The translations under genes and the position numbers were made by a program. Below the pieces are notes generated by a model that was not told the DNA's origin, searched no databases, and worked only from the letters and a program-made list of their open reading frames with translations. 43,198 bases of DNA. Origin: Helicobacter suis HS1. GTDB taxonomy: Bacteria > Campylobacterota > Campylobacteria > Campylobacterales > Helicobacteraceae. Below, one piece after another: positions 9,380 through 18,576 of the stretch. Location: contig NZ_AP026771.1 of the NCBI RefSeq assembly GCF_026000295.1, positions 1 to 43,198 of the forward strand, written 5' to 3'. Within the stretch, counting starts at the first letter, position 1, and the number at the start of each line of letters is the position of its first letter.

Positions 9380-10691
9380 AAAATACTTACTTGCTTGTAT
9401 CTTAGGTATAGTCAAGTTGGGTGCTGTAGGGATGCTTGTAGAAAACCCAAGCCAAGACGCTGCTTCTGCTTCCATGCTATCTAGGATGGCAACTCAAATC
9501 AACCAAGCAGCAGACATGATCAAAAAATACCAAGACATGTTAGAAAAGGCTCAGGCAACAATCAATCAACTCAATCAAGTCAATAAGGTTTTGAGTGGTA
9601 CTCAAGACTTCCTCAATGGCTCTATTCTTAACATCGCTAACCCAAAAGACCTAATAGATAATGCAATCAACATTGCCAAACAAATCAAAACCAATACACA
9701 AAATCTAGCCGAGCAAGTAAAGGATTATAACATTGCCAATGCTCTAAAAGTGCGCACCATTGCCTCTAAATGCCCTGAAATTGATTATGAACACCTTTCT
9801 CCCTCAGCTAAAAGGCTTCTTTTTAGCCAAAAGGGCAAAGAAAGCGAAGCACTCAAAGCATTAAAGAATCTTTCAGATGCAATGGGAAATACCATGATTG
9901 AAAATGGTGGCTATGTCTTTGGACAAATGAGTGGCAAAACTCTAGCACAGTACATTTGCATAAAACGCGATAATAGGGCTTTAGCCATAGACATCCAAAA
10001 AGAAGACATGCGCGCAAGATTAGCCTTGCTCAACAATGACTACAAAGGATACAAAGAGGCCATTAGAAAAAAACAAGAGGCGCAAGACAAATTATTTTAC
10101 AGCACACAAAAAGAAATAGAAAGGCTTAGCTTCCCCTTACTCAGGCGTGTGGAAAAACAACTCTCTACTCTTGGCGTAAAGGATCTCAAATACAAAGGTA
10201 AATATTGCATACAACAAACAAGTTCAGATGGTAGAGAATTTTGTGAACCCATGGACTTTGAAATCAATAGGCTTAATGCTGACTTTCTAAAATTGCAAGG
10301 CGATTTAAGTGAGCAACTAAAAGCTGCTCCAGACAAAAAAACACAAGCACAAATCTATGCCAATATGAAACAAAAATTTGACACATTGGGCTTAGAATTT
10401 ATTAAAGACATTGCTAACAATTTAAATTTTATGAACTCTACACTCTCAGCTGTTTCAGAGATCATTTTGAGCGTTTATAAAAAGGATAATGACCTTGAGC
10501 CAATCACTCTTACTAAAACAGAACAAAAAGAATTTCAGAATTTACAAAGCTCCATCAATATGGCCCACAAAGCTAATCTGACAAAATATGGATTTCCTGT
10601 CAGTGGTAGTAGTAGCAAGGCATTACCTAGCAATAGAAGTTGGCTAGATAAGAAAAACTTTGATATGAACTATGATTTAGACGGAGATTAA
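9363..10691 (+). CDS. VirB5/TrbJ-like minor pilus protein
   Basis: About 440 residues. The frame is open from ATG codons at 9348, 9357 and 9363; the last gives the most compact signal peptide (MIAHGKKYLLACILGIVKLGAVG). The mature part is an extended coiled coil (MATQINQAADMIKKYQDMLEKAQATINQLNQVNKVLSG), the arrangement seen in VirB5/TrbJ proteins at the tip of T4SS pili. Four cysteines occur in a central region (SKCPEID, YICIKR, YCIQQ, EFCEP). It overlaps the preceding gene slightly, indicating translational coupling. The family call rests on architecture and operon position rather than on a diagnostic motif. The protein is longer than most VirB5 (about 220 residues) but close to the longer TrbJ-like forms. 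Confidence 0.6.
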   Translation: MIAHGKKYLLACILGIVKLGAVGMLVENPSQDAASASMLSRMATQINQAADMIKKYQDMLEKAQATINQLNQVNKVLSGTQDFLNGSILNIANPKDLIDNAINIAKQIKTNTQNLAEQVKDYNIANALKVRTIASKCPEIDYEHLSPSAKRLLFSQKGKESEALKALKNLSDAMGNTMIENGGYVFGQMSGKTLAQYICIKRDNRALAIDIQKEDMRARLALLNNDYKGYKEAIRKKQEAQDKLFYSTQKEIERLSFPLLRRVEKQLSTLGVKDLKYKGKYCIQQTSSDGREFCEPMDFEINRLNADFLKLQGDLSEQLKAAPDKKTQAQIYANMKQKFDTLGLEFIKDIANNLNFMNSTLSAVSEIILSVYKKDNDLEPITLTKTEQKEFQNLQSSINMAHKANLTKYGFPVSGSSSKALPSNRSWLDKKNFDMNYDLDGD

Positions 10692-10984
10692 GTAGAATGC
10701 GCCATGTTATAATGTCGCAAAAATGTATTGAGTGTGATTATTATGAGACTTGTCCAAAATCTTGTGTGTATTATTGCCATGATTTTATTATCCTGTGCCC
10801 TAGTAGCTAAGCCTCTTAAATTTGTCCCTATGATGAAAGAACATGATCTACTACGGCTGTTTTACCTCACAGAAGCCCAGAAACCCTATGCCTTAAATTG
10901 CAATCAAGAAATCAATGCCCTTGATTATTTAGATCCAAACTCCAAAGAAAAGAAAATTGAAGTCCCTTTATCTTGGATTGATGA

Positions 10985-11010
10985 CAGTCTGAGATCAAAG
11001 CTAATATTCA
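10985..11010. repeat. Displaced copy of 11300-11325 (offset 315)
   Basis: 26 identical bases. Deletion restores the frame through SWIDELWESGRRHHTL. Confidence 0.85.
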
Positions 11011-11421
11011 GTTATGGGAAAGTGGAAGAAGACACCACACTTTAGTTAGTAATAACTACCTGTTTGAAAACTTCCATGCAACTGCTGTGCGGACAATTGA
11101 TGATCCTATCTATGGATCAAAATCTATAGAGGAGTCTGCTAAGACTACTAGAGTCTTTAGTAAAAAGGTCAAAGAAATTGCAAAACAATGCAACGAAAAA
11201 TATGGTAGACCTGCTGGAAGCGCGCACACGCCATGGCAACAAAAGGAAAAGATGATTAAGGATTGGATGCACGAGGTGTCATCTTGTATCAATAGCAAGC
11301 AGTCTGAGATCAAAGCTAATATTCATTTAGACGATCAGAGTCGTATTATAAGTATGGACGAACATAATTGTCGTGAATGGCAGAAAAGTTACAAACTAAG
11401 TGAAGATCAACTTAGAGATCA

Positions 11422-11454
11422 TTTATCAATCAAATTGCGCTTTTATTGCCAAGT
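11422..11454. repeat. Displaced copy of 11736-11768 (offset 314)
   Basis: 33 identical bases taken from virB6 and placed inside the preceding gene. The frame is restored by removing 44 bp between two CATT sequences. Confidence 0.8.
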
Positions 11455-11690
11455 AGAAAACACCATTGCAAATGGAAGGATGGATATACTTACTGCTATC
11501 TTGCAGATTCTAATCAAACTGGCCATTCTGCAGAATACATCTACGAACATTCACCCGATGCCAAGCAATTCAAACTCTATAGCACAACCAATACCCCCGA
11601 ATATGAACGGTGCAAGAAAGATTATGGCATCCAAATAGGACCAGAGCCAAGATTAAAATAGAGTAAAATTAATCACATAAAACAGCGCTA

Positions 11691-12878
11691 ATGCAAGAGA
11701 GCCAGTATACAAAATTCATAGGTCTATTTGAAAATTTTATCAATCAAATTGCGCTTTTATTGCCAAGTGGCCTTAGTTCAGCACTACAGGCAAGCGGAAA
11801 TGTCATTGGCGTGCTTCTCATCTTATTATTTGTGTTTAGCAAGCTTAAGAAAGACGATCTTTTTGAGATTAGAACCCTTATAGCTATAGGTATTTTCTTT
11901 GGCTATTTAGCCTTTTTCAATTGGAGCATGAATCATCCAAAAGATTCGCAATCTTACTTTAGAAGTTTTATTGAATACCCAGCAGATCAAGTAATGGGTG
12001 CTTTAAGTACACTCAAATTTGAAGGCTATCAGGAAACCAACAAAACAGAAACCATTAGTTTTAAAAGTAGAACTATTGATACTTTGATCTCAGAAATTTT
12101 TCATTCCACAGGAAATCTAGTAACCCGCACTTTTCAGAGTCTAAAGACAGGCACAATCTTATACATGATTCCTATCGTTTTAACCATCCTAGTCATAGCA
12201 GTCCTAGAAGCTTTGTTTGTTTTCCATATTGTCTATTTTATTTGTGTAACTTTCATAGAAATTACCCTGTACTTTGCACTCTACATTCTATTCATTCCAT
12301 TGGTATTTTTCCAACAAACAAGAGGCTTTGCCTGGTCCTATATCAAAAAAGTTGTGTCCTTAACTTTTTATGCCCCATTTATCACTTTAGTTTCACTCCT
12401 AGACTACAACATCTTGACTTTCATTAAAAGCGGGACCACTAACATGGAAGCTCTGCCACAACAGGGGTTTTTAGAAAGCATTTTTAGCACAATACATGTC
12501 AAATTTTCAGATTATGTAGATTTTCTCTTAGATCTAACATTCATCGCACTGGGTGCTTATTTTTGTCTCAAGCTTGTATCTAAAATCCCAGAAATGATCA
12601 ACGCTATCTTTGGCACACAAGGTGTAATGAGCGATGCAAGCCACTTTGTTAGTTCTGCCATTTCTCTAGTTCAAGCTCCCATTGCAGCAACAGCTGGACT
12701 TGCCAAAGGAGGCTACACACAAGGAGGAATTGGAGGAGCTCTAGCCAACATAGCCACTATGGGAGGCTATAAAGGTGTATCTGATCTAAGAAACCATGCA
12801 ATACTTTCAAAAGAAACAAGTAGTAACAGCACAGCTAATCTAGGTGGAAAAGTTGGCACAACTACGGTAGAAACTTAA
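11691..12878 (+). CDS. virB6: VirB6-like polytopic inner-membrane protein
   Basis: 395 residues with at least six hydrophobic segments, among them SALQASGNVIGVLLILLFVF, TLIAIGIFFGYLAFF, LTILVIAVLEALFVFHIVYF and VTFIEITLYFALYILFIPLVFF. The C-terminal loop is Gly/Ala-rich (AATAGLAKGGYTQGGIGGAL). This is the TrbL/VirB6 architecture: the channel protein at the inner-membrane base of the T4SS that contacts substrate DNA. It is the last gene of the plus-strand transfer operon and converges with the minus-strand operon only 14 bp downstream. Bases 11736-11768 are the source of the extra copy found in the preceding gene. Confidence 0.8.
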   Translation: MQESQYTKFIGLFENFINQIALLLPSGLSSALQASGNVIGVLLILLFVFSKLKKDDLFEIRTLIAIGIFFGYLAFFNWSMNHPKDSQSYFRSFIEYPADQVMGALSTLKFEGYQETNKTETISFKSRTIDTLISEIFHSTGNLVTRTFQSLKTGTILYMIPIVLTILVIAVLEALFVFHIVYFICVTFIEITLYFALYILFIPLVFFQQTRGFAWSYIKKVVSLTFYAPFITLVSLLDYNILTFIKSGTTNMEALPQQGFLESIFSTIHVKFSDYVDFLLDLTFIALGAYFCLKLVSKIPEMINAIFGTQGVMSDASHFVSSAISLVQAPIAATAGLAKGGYTQGGIGGALANIATMGGYKGVSDLRNHAILSKETSSNSTANLGGKVGTTTVET

Positions 12879-12892
12879 AAGATGGTAATGTG

Positions 12893-13192
12893 TCAATTGT
12901 TGTCTTTAAACACCATCTGTTCTCCAATCTCTTCTAAAAAATCTTCTACCATCGCGTCTAAAACTTTTTCACAATCCTTTAAGTCTTGAGAACTTGGTTT
13001 TTCTAGCTTTTGCAAACTTTCTAGAATATATGGAAAATGTTCTAGAATTTGGGTGAGCCTTTCATCATAATAGCCTGTATCTGCATTAGGAAGTAGTTTT
13101 GAGTCGTTAGCAACTTGTCTTAAAAACAACACTTCTTCTTGCATCCTTAAAAGTCTTTCTCTAATCTCTTCGAGGCAAATTTTATCATTCAT
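12893..13192 (-). CDS. Small acidic hypothetical protein, last gene of virB operon
   Basis: 99 residues, acidic and predicted mostly helical (EEIRERLLRMQEEVLFLRQ, LTQILEHFPYILESLQKL). Its ATG overlaps the stop of the mobC-like gene (ATGA arrangement at 13189-13192), so it is translationally coupled to it. It has no signal peptide or membrane segment. A partner of the MobC-like protein or of the relaxosome is plausible from coupling alone; no family was recognised. Confidence 0.65.
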   Translation of the reverse strand: MNDKICLEEIRERLLRMQEEVLFLRQVANDSKLLPNADTGYYDERLTQILEHFPYILESLQKLEKPSSQDLKDCEKVLDAMVEDFLEEIGEQMVFKDNN

Positions 13193-13638
13193 GATCTTCT
13201 CCTTGGCATTTTATTACCCAATAAAGCCATGTTTTTTAAGACTAAAATCCTCAAAAACCCTATCTGTTTAGTGCAATTTTGCACCTGTGTCTGTATCTCT
13301 ATTAAAAGCGCTTCATGGATACCATCCCCTGCAAAAGCGTTCATGTTAAGATGGCGTGCAATCTGATTGAGATTAGAAAAAGTTGCATTCAATCCCATGT
13401 AGAGATTCTTGTGCTCCTGCATAAGCGCAATACTCTTTTTAAGCCACTTGTTTTGGCTATCAGAGGGCTTCTCATGCTCTAAAATCATCGCCTCTAACAA
13501 CTTAGTCATGCTGGTTTTATTCTCTGAGCTTAGCCTTTTTAGTGTTTGTGCGCTCTTAGCTTCTAGCACAAAAACCATGCGTCTACCTCCATTCTTAAGC
13601 TTGGATTTTCTGTAGGGCTGGGGATTTTTAAGACGCAT
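13189..13638 (-). CDS. mobC: MobC-like relaxosome accessory protein
   Basis: 149 residues, very basic. An N-terminal ribbon-like stretch (RRMVFVLEAKSAQTLKRLSSENKTSMTKLLEAMI) is followed by the motif ATFSNLNQIARHLNMNAF, matching the G-x-N-L-N-Q-I-A-x-x-L-N signature of bacterial mobilisation proteins of the MobC family. These bind oriT and help the relaxase nick. It overlaps the virB11 stop by 11 bp and is coupled to the gene after it. Its partner relaxase is far away (34468-36392) and is transcribed separately with oriT. The family call is confident from the motif; its DNA site is not shown. Confidence 0.75.
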   Translation of the reverse strand: MRLKNPQPYRKSKLKNGGRRMVFVLEAKSAQTLKRLSSENKTSMTKLLEAMILEHEKPSDSQNKWLKKSIALMQEHKNLYMGLNATFSNLNQIARHLNMNAFAGDGIHEALLIEIQTQVQNCTKQIGFLRILVLKNMALLGNKMPRRRS

Positions 13639-14596
13639 GTGTTCTCACCATAAGTTTTCTTAAGTCTTTTTTGACATCTAGGACATCTTCAATCACCCTG
13701 AGATGATCTTTTCTAATAATTTGGATGATCACATCTATGCCGGCAATGAAAAAATCTAACAACGCTTCCATACTGATGTCCTTACCACTACCAATTTTGA
13801 TATTCATGCCAATGGCCAAGAAAGCGTCTTCTACACTATTAGCATGTAGGGTAGAGATCATGCCGCTATGTCCGGTATTGGCTAATCTTAAGAATAAAGC
13901 CACATTTCTAGTGTCAATCTCTCCTAATAAAAGCCTGTCTGGACTCATGCGCATGGCACTATTGAGCGCGTCTTCATAGGTGTAGTGCGTGTCTTCGTTC
14001 TTGCCAACAATGATACTAACCTTGTTCTCATTGGATATTTTAAGCTCTGGAGAATCCTCAATACTAATTACTCGTTCATGAGAAGGGATGCTTTCTATGA
14101 GGCAATTGACAAAACTTGTCTTACCGCTAGCTGTCCCACCGCTCACTAAAATATTTTTGCCTTGTTTAACCAAATTTGTGAAGTCAGCGTAGTTGATCTG
14201 GCGCTCCAAACATTTCTTACCCAATTGGAAAGCATCTATGGGAAATTTAAATGCATGGGGAATTCTGATATTAATGGCAATGGTGTGGTTAGCTGTTACA
14301 CTAGGATGGATGGCATTTACTCTATATTGTGTGAAAGGAATAGAAGTGGAAAGTTTTGGGTGGTTTAGATCAAATCTTTGGTGTCTGTAGGTAGCTAATT
14401 GTTCGCAAAAATTAAGTAAAAAACGCTCATCAAAACGCGCGTTCTCTACCCTTTGTGTCTGTGAACCCTTCACCAGATACAATACATATGGCCCATTAAA
14501 AATAATTTCATTGATCTGCATTTCTAGAAATGGACGGAGTTCTTGGATAAAGTGTTGCAACATTAACGATAAATCTTGTTGTTTAGAATGAACCAT
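13628..14596 (-). CDS. virB11: VirB11 secretion ATPase
   Basis: 322 residues, the normal VirB11 length. Motifs in order: NILVSGGTASGKTSFVNCL (Walker A), VISIEDSPELKI (Asp box), LLLGEIDTRNVALFLRLANT (Walker B region) and GHSGMISTLHANS (His box). The N-terminal half is the hexamer-forming domain. This traffic ATPase powers pilus assembly and substrate transfer at the cytoplasmic face. It lies 8 bp after the small gene at 14605 and overlaps mobC, so it is firmly within the virB operon. No internal duplication affects it. Confidence 0.95.
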   Translation of the reverse strand: MVHSKQQDLSLMLQHFIQELRPFLEMQINEIIFNGPYVLYLVKGSQTQRVENARFDERFLLNFCEQLATYRHQRFDLNHPKLSTSIPFTQYRVNAIHPSVTANHTIAINIRIPHAFKFPIDAFQLGKKCLERQINYADFTNLVKQGKNILVSGGTASGKTSFVNCLIESIPSHERVISIEDSPELKISNENKVSIIVGKNEDTHYTYEDALNSAMRMSPDRLLLGEIDTRNVALFLRLANTGHSGMISTLHANSVEDAFLAIGMNIKIGSGKDISMEALLDFFIAGIDVIIQIIRKDHLRVIEDVLDVKKDLRKLMVRTHAS

Positions 14597-14604
14597 GTAA
14601 ACTC

Positions 14605-14829
14605 CTAAAAATATCCTAATTCTTTGCCTAACTTTTTCACGATCTCCTCATACTTTAAGGTCTCTGCACGAAACTTTTTCAGCTTCTCAACAGCATCTTT
14701 ATAGGCCTGTATTTTCTTGAGATTACTAGGCTTACAGAAGCTCTCAAAAAACTCTATAGAATCCTTAGATTTTGCCTCTTCCCATGTTGTTTGCCAGAGC
14801 AGAGGTAATGTCTCTAAGTCTTGGCTCAT
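14605..14829 (-). CDS. Small hypothetical protein between virB10 and virB11
   Basis: 74 residues as written, beginning MSQDLETL; the ATG overlaps the virB10 stop (ATGA). Residues about 8-20 (PLLWQTTWEEAKS) come from a 39-bp extra copy of virB10 sequence (14771-14809, of 15081-15119) read in another frame, so the natural protein is probably about 61 residues. The remainder is a Lys/Glu-rich helix (AYKDAVEKLKKFRAETLKYEEIVKKLGKELGYF). Cytoplasmic by appearance; no family recognised. Confidence 0.6.
   Translation of the reverse strand: MSQDLETLPLLWQTTWEEAKSKDSIEFFESFCKPSNLKKIQAYKDAVEKLKKFRAETLKYEEIVKKLGKELGYF
14771..14809. repeat. Displaced copy of 15081-15119 (offset 310)
   Basis: 39 identical bases of virB10 placed inside the small gene at 14605-14829, still left of the source although these genes are on the minus strand. 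Confidence 0.9.
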
Positions 14830-16157
14830 GGCTTCTCCTTATCTTGTGATTTTTCTTCTTTAAAAAATTGTGCTAAAACTTCCCCATTCTTGGGGATAGG
14901 AAACCAAATGTCAGTATTGGGGGAGATAAAAATACGGCTACCCTCTCTAATAGTGATAATAGGCTTGATTCGTATTTGCTCCCTTAAGATTTGTTGTACA
15001 ATGTTATTGATTGACTGTCCTGTTTGCTGGGTCAATCGCATAAGCATGTAATCTCCAAAGTAGGGATTGGTGTTTAAATATTTGCCTCTTCCCATGTTGT
15101 TTGCCAGAGCAGAGGTAATACCAATTAAAAGTCCATTAGAAAGAGTAGACATGCTCAAGGGCAGTCCGTAGCGCTCCCAGTATTTATTATGCAAGGTTCC
15201 TACAAGTCCATTGTACCCCTTGACATCTGCTCCCTTAGCATCACTTAGAATAATATTAACCCCTTGTGGCGTTAGAATGCGATTCCACACCACTTCCAAA
15301 CGATACTCTCCAATCTTGTTATTAGAATTGTAATACCCAATGGCCCTACTCCCTTTAGGGATAAGCACAGCTCTACCCATAGTGGCATAAATATCACTCT
15401 CTATCTGGGCTACAATTTTGCTACCACCAATTTCAGAGCTAATAGGTGTGATTAAAATCGCAGGGATCATTCTATCCGCAGTGATAGTGCGCAAGAGTCT
15501 ATTCTCATTGCTAGCTACATTTTTGCGCTTAAAACCCTCAAAGCCACTAGAACCGTAATCTATTTCTGATGGGTGTTGCTTGTCTTTGGTATTGCTATCA
15601 CCATTACTTTCCACTTTCTCAAGTCTTTGGCTTAGCAATGTTAGCCTGATCTTTTCTAGGGAATCAGCTTTGCTATAATCAAAGCTATTAAAAGAATATT
15701 TGGACACGCTAGAAATTTTCTGTTTCTCTAGCAGTGGGAGTTTAGGGACTAGAGTTTGGTTTTTCCTTTGTATAAGCTCTTCTAATGCTTTTCTGTCTGG
15801 AAGTTTTGCAATCGCCTTATAAGTGGCAATGATATGGCCATTTTTATCTATCAAATTGCCATCTTTATCATAGAAATAACCTTTGGGAGGCACAGACTCT
15901 GCGCGCTTGATTAAATTATCAATATCTTTTTTAGTGGCATCAAAATTATGCGCGGAAGTTCTGGTACTGCTAGATTCCTTGTCTTGTAAATCTTTAGTAT
16001 TTTTAAATAAGTAATCTGAGAGAGGAAACTTAGTTTTAATGGGTTCTAATTTTTCCTCCATCTCTTCTTCATAAAAAAACCAGATTACAAGGAGTCCAAA
16101 AGGGATTAAAAGAAACCAGACAACTTTGAGTTTTAATACTCCTCTAATGTTTGCCAT
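14826..16157 (-). CDS. virB10: VirB10 envelope-spanning channel protein
   Basis: 443 residues from the ATG at 16157, which overlaps the virB9 stop by 14 bp; the open frame extends upstream only through virB9 sequence. There is one N-terminal transmembrane helix (VVWFLLIPFGLLVIWFFY), a linker, then the TrbI/VirB10 beta-barrel domain (RTITADRMIPAILITPIS, YATMGRAVLIPKGSRAIGYY, YRLEVVWNRILTPQGVNIIL). It ends in SRIFISPNTDIWFPIP. VirB10 spans both membranes and, with VirB7 and VirB9, forms the outer-membrane core complex of the T4SS. Confidence 0.9.
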   Translation of the reverse strand: MANIRGVLKLKVVWFLLIPFGLLVIWFFYEEEMEEKLEPIKTKFPLSDYLFKNTKDLQDKESSSTRTSAHNFDATKKDIDNLIKRAESVPPKGYFYDKDGNLIDKNGHIIATYKAIAKLPDRKALEELIQRKNQTLVPKLPLLEKQKISSVSKYSFNSFDYSKADSLEKIRLTLLSQRLEKVESNGDSNTKDKQHPSEIDYGSSGFEGFKRKNVASNENRLLRTITADRMIPAILITPISSEIGGSKIVAQIESDIYATMGRAVLIPKGSRAIGYYNSNNKIGEYRLEVVWNRILTPQGVNIILSDAKGADVKGYNGLVGTLHNKYWERYGLPLSMSTLSNGLLIGITSALANNMGRGKYLNTNPYFGDYMLMRLTQQTGQSINNIVQQILREQIRIKPIITIREGSRIFISPNTDIWFPIPKNGEVLAQFFKEEKSQDKEKP

Positions 16158-17430
16158 TGTTCTTTCTTTGTGTTGACTCAATGGGGATGCAATACTTGTA
16201 TTTGCGTTTAAATTTAGGACGCCTTTTAACGGCCGTGAATTTAGGAGCCACAAATTTTTTGATGTTTTCAAGTGCCTTTGTTTCTTTTGTAGATAAGGGC
16301 GTGCATGTTTGATTAGAATCTGGTTTAACTGGAGTGGACAAAATGAGTTGTGGTATATTTTCTTCTTCAACTAGATGCAAATTGTTGCGTCTAGCCTTCA
16401 TTGCTTCGTCTTTTTCTAGGAGTTCTTTGAGCTTGGCAAAATCTTTAGACTTTTTAAAAGCTTTTTGATTTTTCACCACACAGACATACTCTGCGCCCAG
16501 TCTTAGAGTCCATTTTCTGCCTACATCCTCTGCAATGATGTAATTACCCACCACCCTAGAATTAATGGGGTTATCATAGCCATCTACAACCTTGTAAGTG
16601 TAAGGAAATTTTGAAATAGCTAAGTCCCTATCAAATCTAAAGTAAGTGTATTTGCTATCATCAAAAATATCTAGGGCCTTCATAGCGACAGCATCGTCGT
16701 TAGGTTTCTTGTACAACCATAAGCTCCACCATTTGCGCTTTGCCCGTGGTTTTTGTACATATCCGCGTGAAATTTTGGCCTTTTCTATGAATATATGATT
16801 GACAGGATCACCAATCTTGATGTACTTTCCATCATCGTATTCTTTTGATGAATAATCTAGTTTTTTATAATCAGTAAAAAGAGTGGTCATAGCATAACGC
16901 AACCGAATTTTATTAGTGTTACCAGCCACATACAAGATATTAAAGTTATTATCAGAAAGCTTCCTATCCTTTTTAAAAAATGTGAAGTGTACACTGAAAA
17001 TATAAAAAGTATAAATCCTTCCACTGGCTCCTATAACCGTTAGGTTTGTATCTACTCCAATTAAAAGTGGCTTGATAACTAGAAGGTTGTTTAAACTATA
17101 GTGCTCGTTAGTAGGATAGGAAATCTCAAAACCACTCGGATCGCCTAAGCTCACATAAACGATCGGATCGTTATCAAAAATAAAAAGAGTGGTCATAGCA
17201 TAACGCAACCGAATTTTATTAGTGTTACCAGCCACATACAACTTCCTAGAACTATTAACCGAAAGCTTCCTATCCTTTTTAAAAAAAGCCCACTGGATGG
17301 CTTTTAAATCCATAAGTTTTTGGACTTTTTCTGAATTTTCTTGTTCTTTGAAATCTTTAAGAGAGATAGATGGAGCTGGTTTGAGTCCGCCGGTCGTGTC
17401 TGTACTTTTGCTAGTCTTAGCATTGGCATC
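16144..17430 (-). CDS. virB9: VirB9 outer-membrane core protein (with an inserted duplicate)
   Basis: In this sequence VirB9 is read as the C-terminal part of one 687-codon frame that begins with VirB8. The VirB9 fold is clear: IRLRYAMTTLFIFDNDPIVY, VSLGDPSGFEIS, LLIGVDTNLTVIGASGRIYTF and the C-terminal domain DIFDDSKYTYFRFDRDLAIS, RVVGNYIIAEDVGRKWTLRLG. An in-frame duplicate (16875-16980, copying 17181-17286) places a second FFKKDRKLS to AMTTLF block in the middle, where it does not belong. No signal peptide is visible, and the natural start is probably lost in the scrambled region around 17431-17841. The fusion with VirB8 is therefore doubtful. Confidence 0.75.
   Translation of the reverse strand, partial: DANAKTSKSTDTTGGLKPAPSISLKDFKEQENSEKVQKLMDLKAIQWAFFKKDRKLSVNSSRKLYVAGNTNKIRLRYAMTTLFIFDNDPIVYVSLGDPSGFEISYPTNEHYSLNNLLVIKPLLIGVDTNLTVIGASGRIYTFYIFSVHFTFFKKDRKLSDNNFNILYVAGNTNKIRLRYAMTTLFTDYKKLDYSSKEYDDGKYIKIGDPVNHIFIEKAKISRGYVQKPRAKRKWWSLWLYKKPNDDAVAMKALDIFDDSKYTYFRFDRDLAISKFPYTYKVVDGYDNPINSRVVGNYIIAEDVGRKWTLRLGAEYVCVVKNQKAFKKSKDFAKLKELLEKDEAMKARRNNLHLVEEENIPQLILSTPVKPDSNQTCTPLSTKETKALENIKKFVAPKFTAVKRRPKFKRKYKYCIPIESTQRKNNGKH
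16875..16980. repeat. Displaced copy of 17181-17286 (offset 306)
   Basis: 106 bases, identical except for a block at 16936-16954 (versus 17242-17260) where most of the 19 bases differ. It inserts a second FFKKDRKLS to AMTTLF block into virB9. Confidence 0.9.
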
Positions 17431-17535
17431 TGTGGGATTTAGTGGCATAGAAGCAAAATTAATTTTGATAGGCAAAAAATCATAAGTTAGAATCACCCTA
17501 TAACGCTTCTTGCTTTCTAAAAGGCCTCGATCATA
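17431..17535. repeat. Repeat of 17737-17841 (offset 306)
   Basis: 105 identical bases encoding the VirB8 C-terminal strand. The intervening 201 bp are in permuted order. Confidence 0.9.
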
Positions 17536-18511
17536 CAAGTTTACCTCAATATCTGCATTGGCATAACCTTTCTTAATAATGGCAATATTAATAATTTTGA
17601 GGTAGTCTCCTTGTGTAGGAGCTAAAGAAGGCTTTTCTTGAATTTTACTCTTAGGAATATCTAAGACTTTATGCTGTTCATCTAACTCTTTGAGTGTTGC
17701 AATCTCTGTAACACTATACCCTTTGATTTCAAAGCCTGTGGGATTTAGTGGCATAGAAGCAAAATTAATTTTGATAGGCAAAAAATCATAAGTTAGAATC
17801 ACCCTATAACGCTTCTTGCTTTCTAAAAGGCCTCGATCATAAGAAGTTGCAAAGGTTACTAAATAGGGCTCTTTTTCTTTCAAAGGAAGAAATACAATCA
17901 GACAAATAATTAATAGGCATGTAGTGATGAAGAAAAAAATAGAGATGATTAACAAATAATCTAATATCTTGCCCTCCATCTTAAATACTAGGCTGCTCTC
18001 TTGGACTTTTTCAAAAAGTACAGAGGTTTCTAACTTTTCTTTCTTTGTAAGAAAGCGTGAAAAGAAATTCATGAGTTGGGCGTGGCGTTTATCAATGGGT
18101 TCTTGTTGTGTATTCTGTGGATTAATCTCTTGGGATACTTGTTGCTCTAGGGACATTTGCTCACTCTCTTGAACTCTTCCCCAGATTTGATGCCTTTCAA
18201 ATGCCACAGCTTGCTTTCCTATGTGAGTCTGTTTATTCTATAGCTTTGATCCACCGCACAGGGACTTTTAAGTTGCCCTCCATCTTAAATACTAGGCTGC
18301 TCTCTTGGACTTTTTCAAAAAGTACAGAGGTTTCTAACTTTTCTTTCTTTGTAAGAAAGCGTGAAAAGAAATTCATGAGTTGGGCGTGGCGTTTATCAAT
18401 GGGTTCTTGTTGTGTATTCTGTGGATTAATCTCTTGGGATACTTGTTGCTCTAGGGACATTTGCTCACTCTCTTGAACTCTTCCCCAGATTTGATGCCTT
18501 TCAAATGCCAC
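17431..18511 (-). pseudogene. virB8: VirB8 inner-membrane protein, duplicated and permuted
   Basis: VirB8 nucleates the T4SS at the inner membrane. The start GTG GCA TTT (MAFERHQIWG) is seen twice, at 18511 and 18207, because 304 bp (17969-18272) are repeated exactly in tandem; the first copy ends after 92 codons. The transmembrane helix is about IISIFFFITTCLLIICLIVF, followed by PYLVTFATS. The C-terminal VirB8 strand RVILTYDFLPIKINFASMPLNPTGFEIKGYSV is present, but its order is permuted: the 105-bp block 17431-17535 repeats 17737-17841 with the flanking parts swapped. The middle of the periplasmic domain cannot be recovered with certainty. Merging with virB9 into one frame follows from this rearrangement. 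Confidence 0.65.
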
Positions 18512-18576
18512 AGCTTGCTTTCCTATGTGAGTCTGTTTATTCTATAGCTTTGATCCACCGCACAGGGACTTTTAAG
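17969..18576. repeat. Perfect 304-bp tandem duplication
   Basis: 17969-18272 and 18273-18576 are identical and abut, duplicating the virB8 start and N-terminus and the virB7 end. Confidence 0.95.

Larger units (their letters stand above)
10743..11661 (+). pseudogene. Exported hypothetical protein, frame broken by two short inserts
   Basis: Starts with a hydrophobic export signal (MRLVQNLVCIIAMILLSCALVA) at ATG 10743; a TATAAT at about 10705-10711 may be a local promoter. As written it is three frames: to 11045, 11087-11460 and 11446-11661. Removing a 26-bp copy (10985-11010, of 11300-11325) joins SWIDE-LWESGRRHH through to IDDPIYGSK. Removing 44 bp around the copy at 11422-11454 joins QLRDH-CKWKDGYTY. 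The result is one 282-residue protein ending in KKDYGIQIGPEP. Mature cysteines (CNEKYG, SSCINS, HNCREW, HCKWKD) suggest a disulfide-rich periplasmic protein. It sits between virB5-like and virB6; no family was recognised. Confidence 0.6.

Noticed and set aside
16144-18207. Natural VirB8-VirB9 fusion protein
   Set aside because: The join lies inside duplicated and permuted sequence and no homologous fusion is known to me; rearrangement explains it better.
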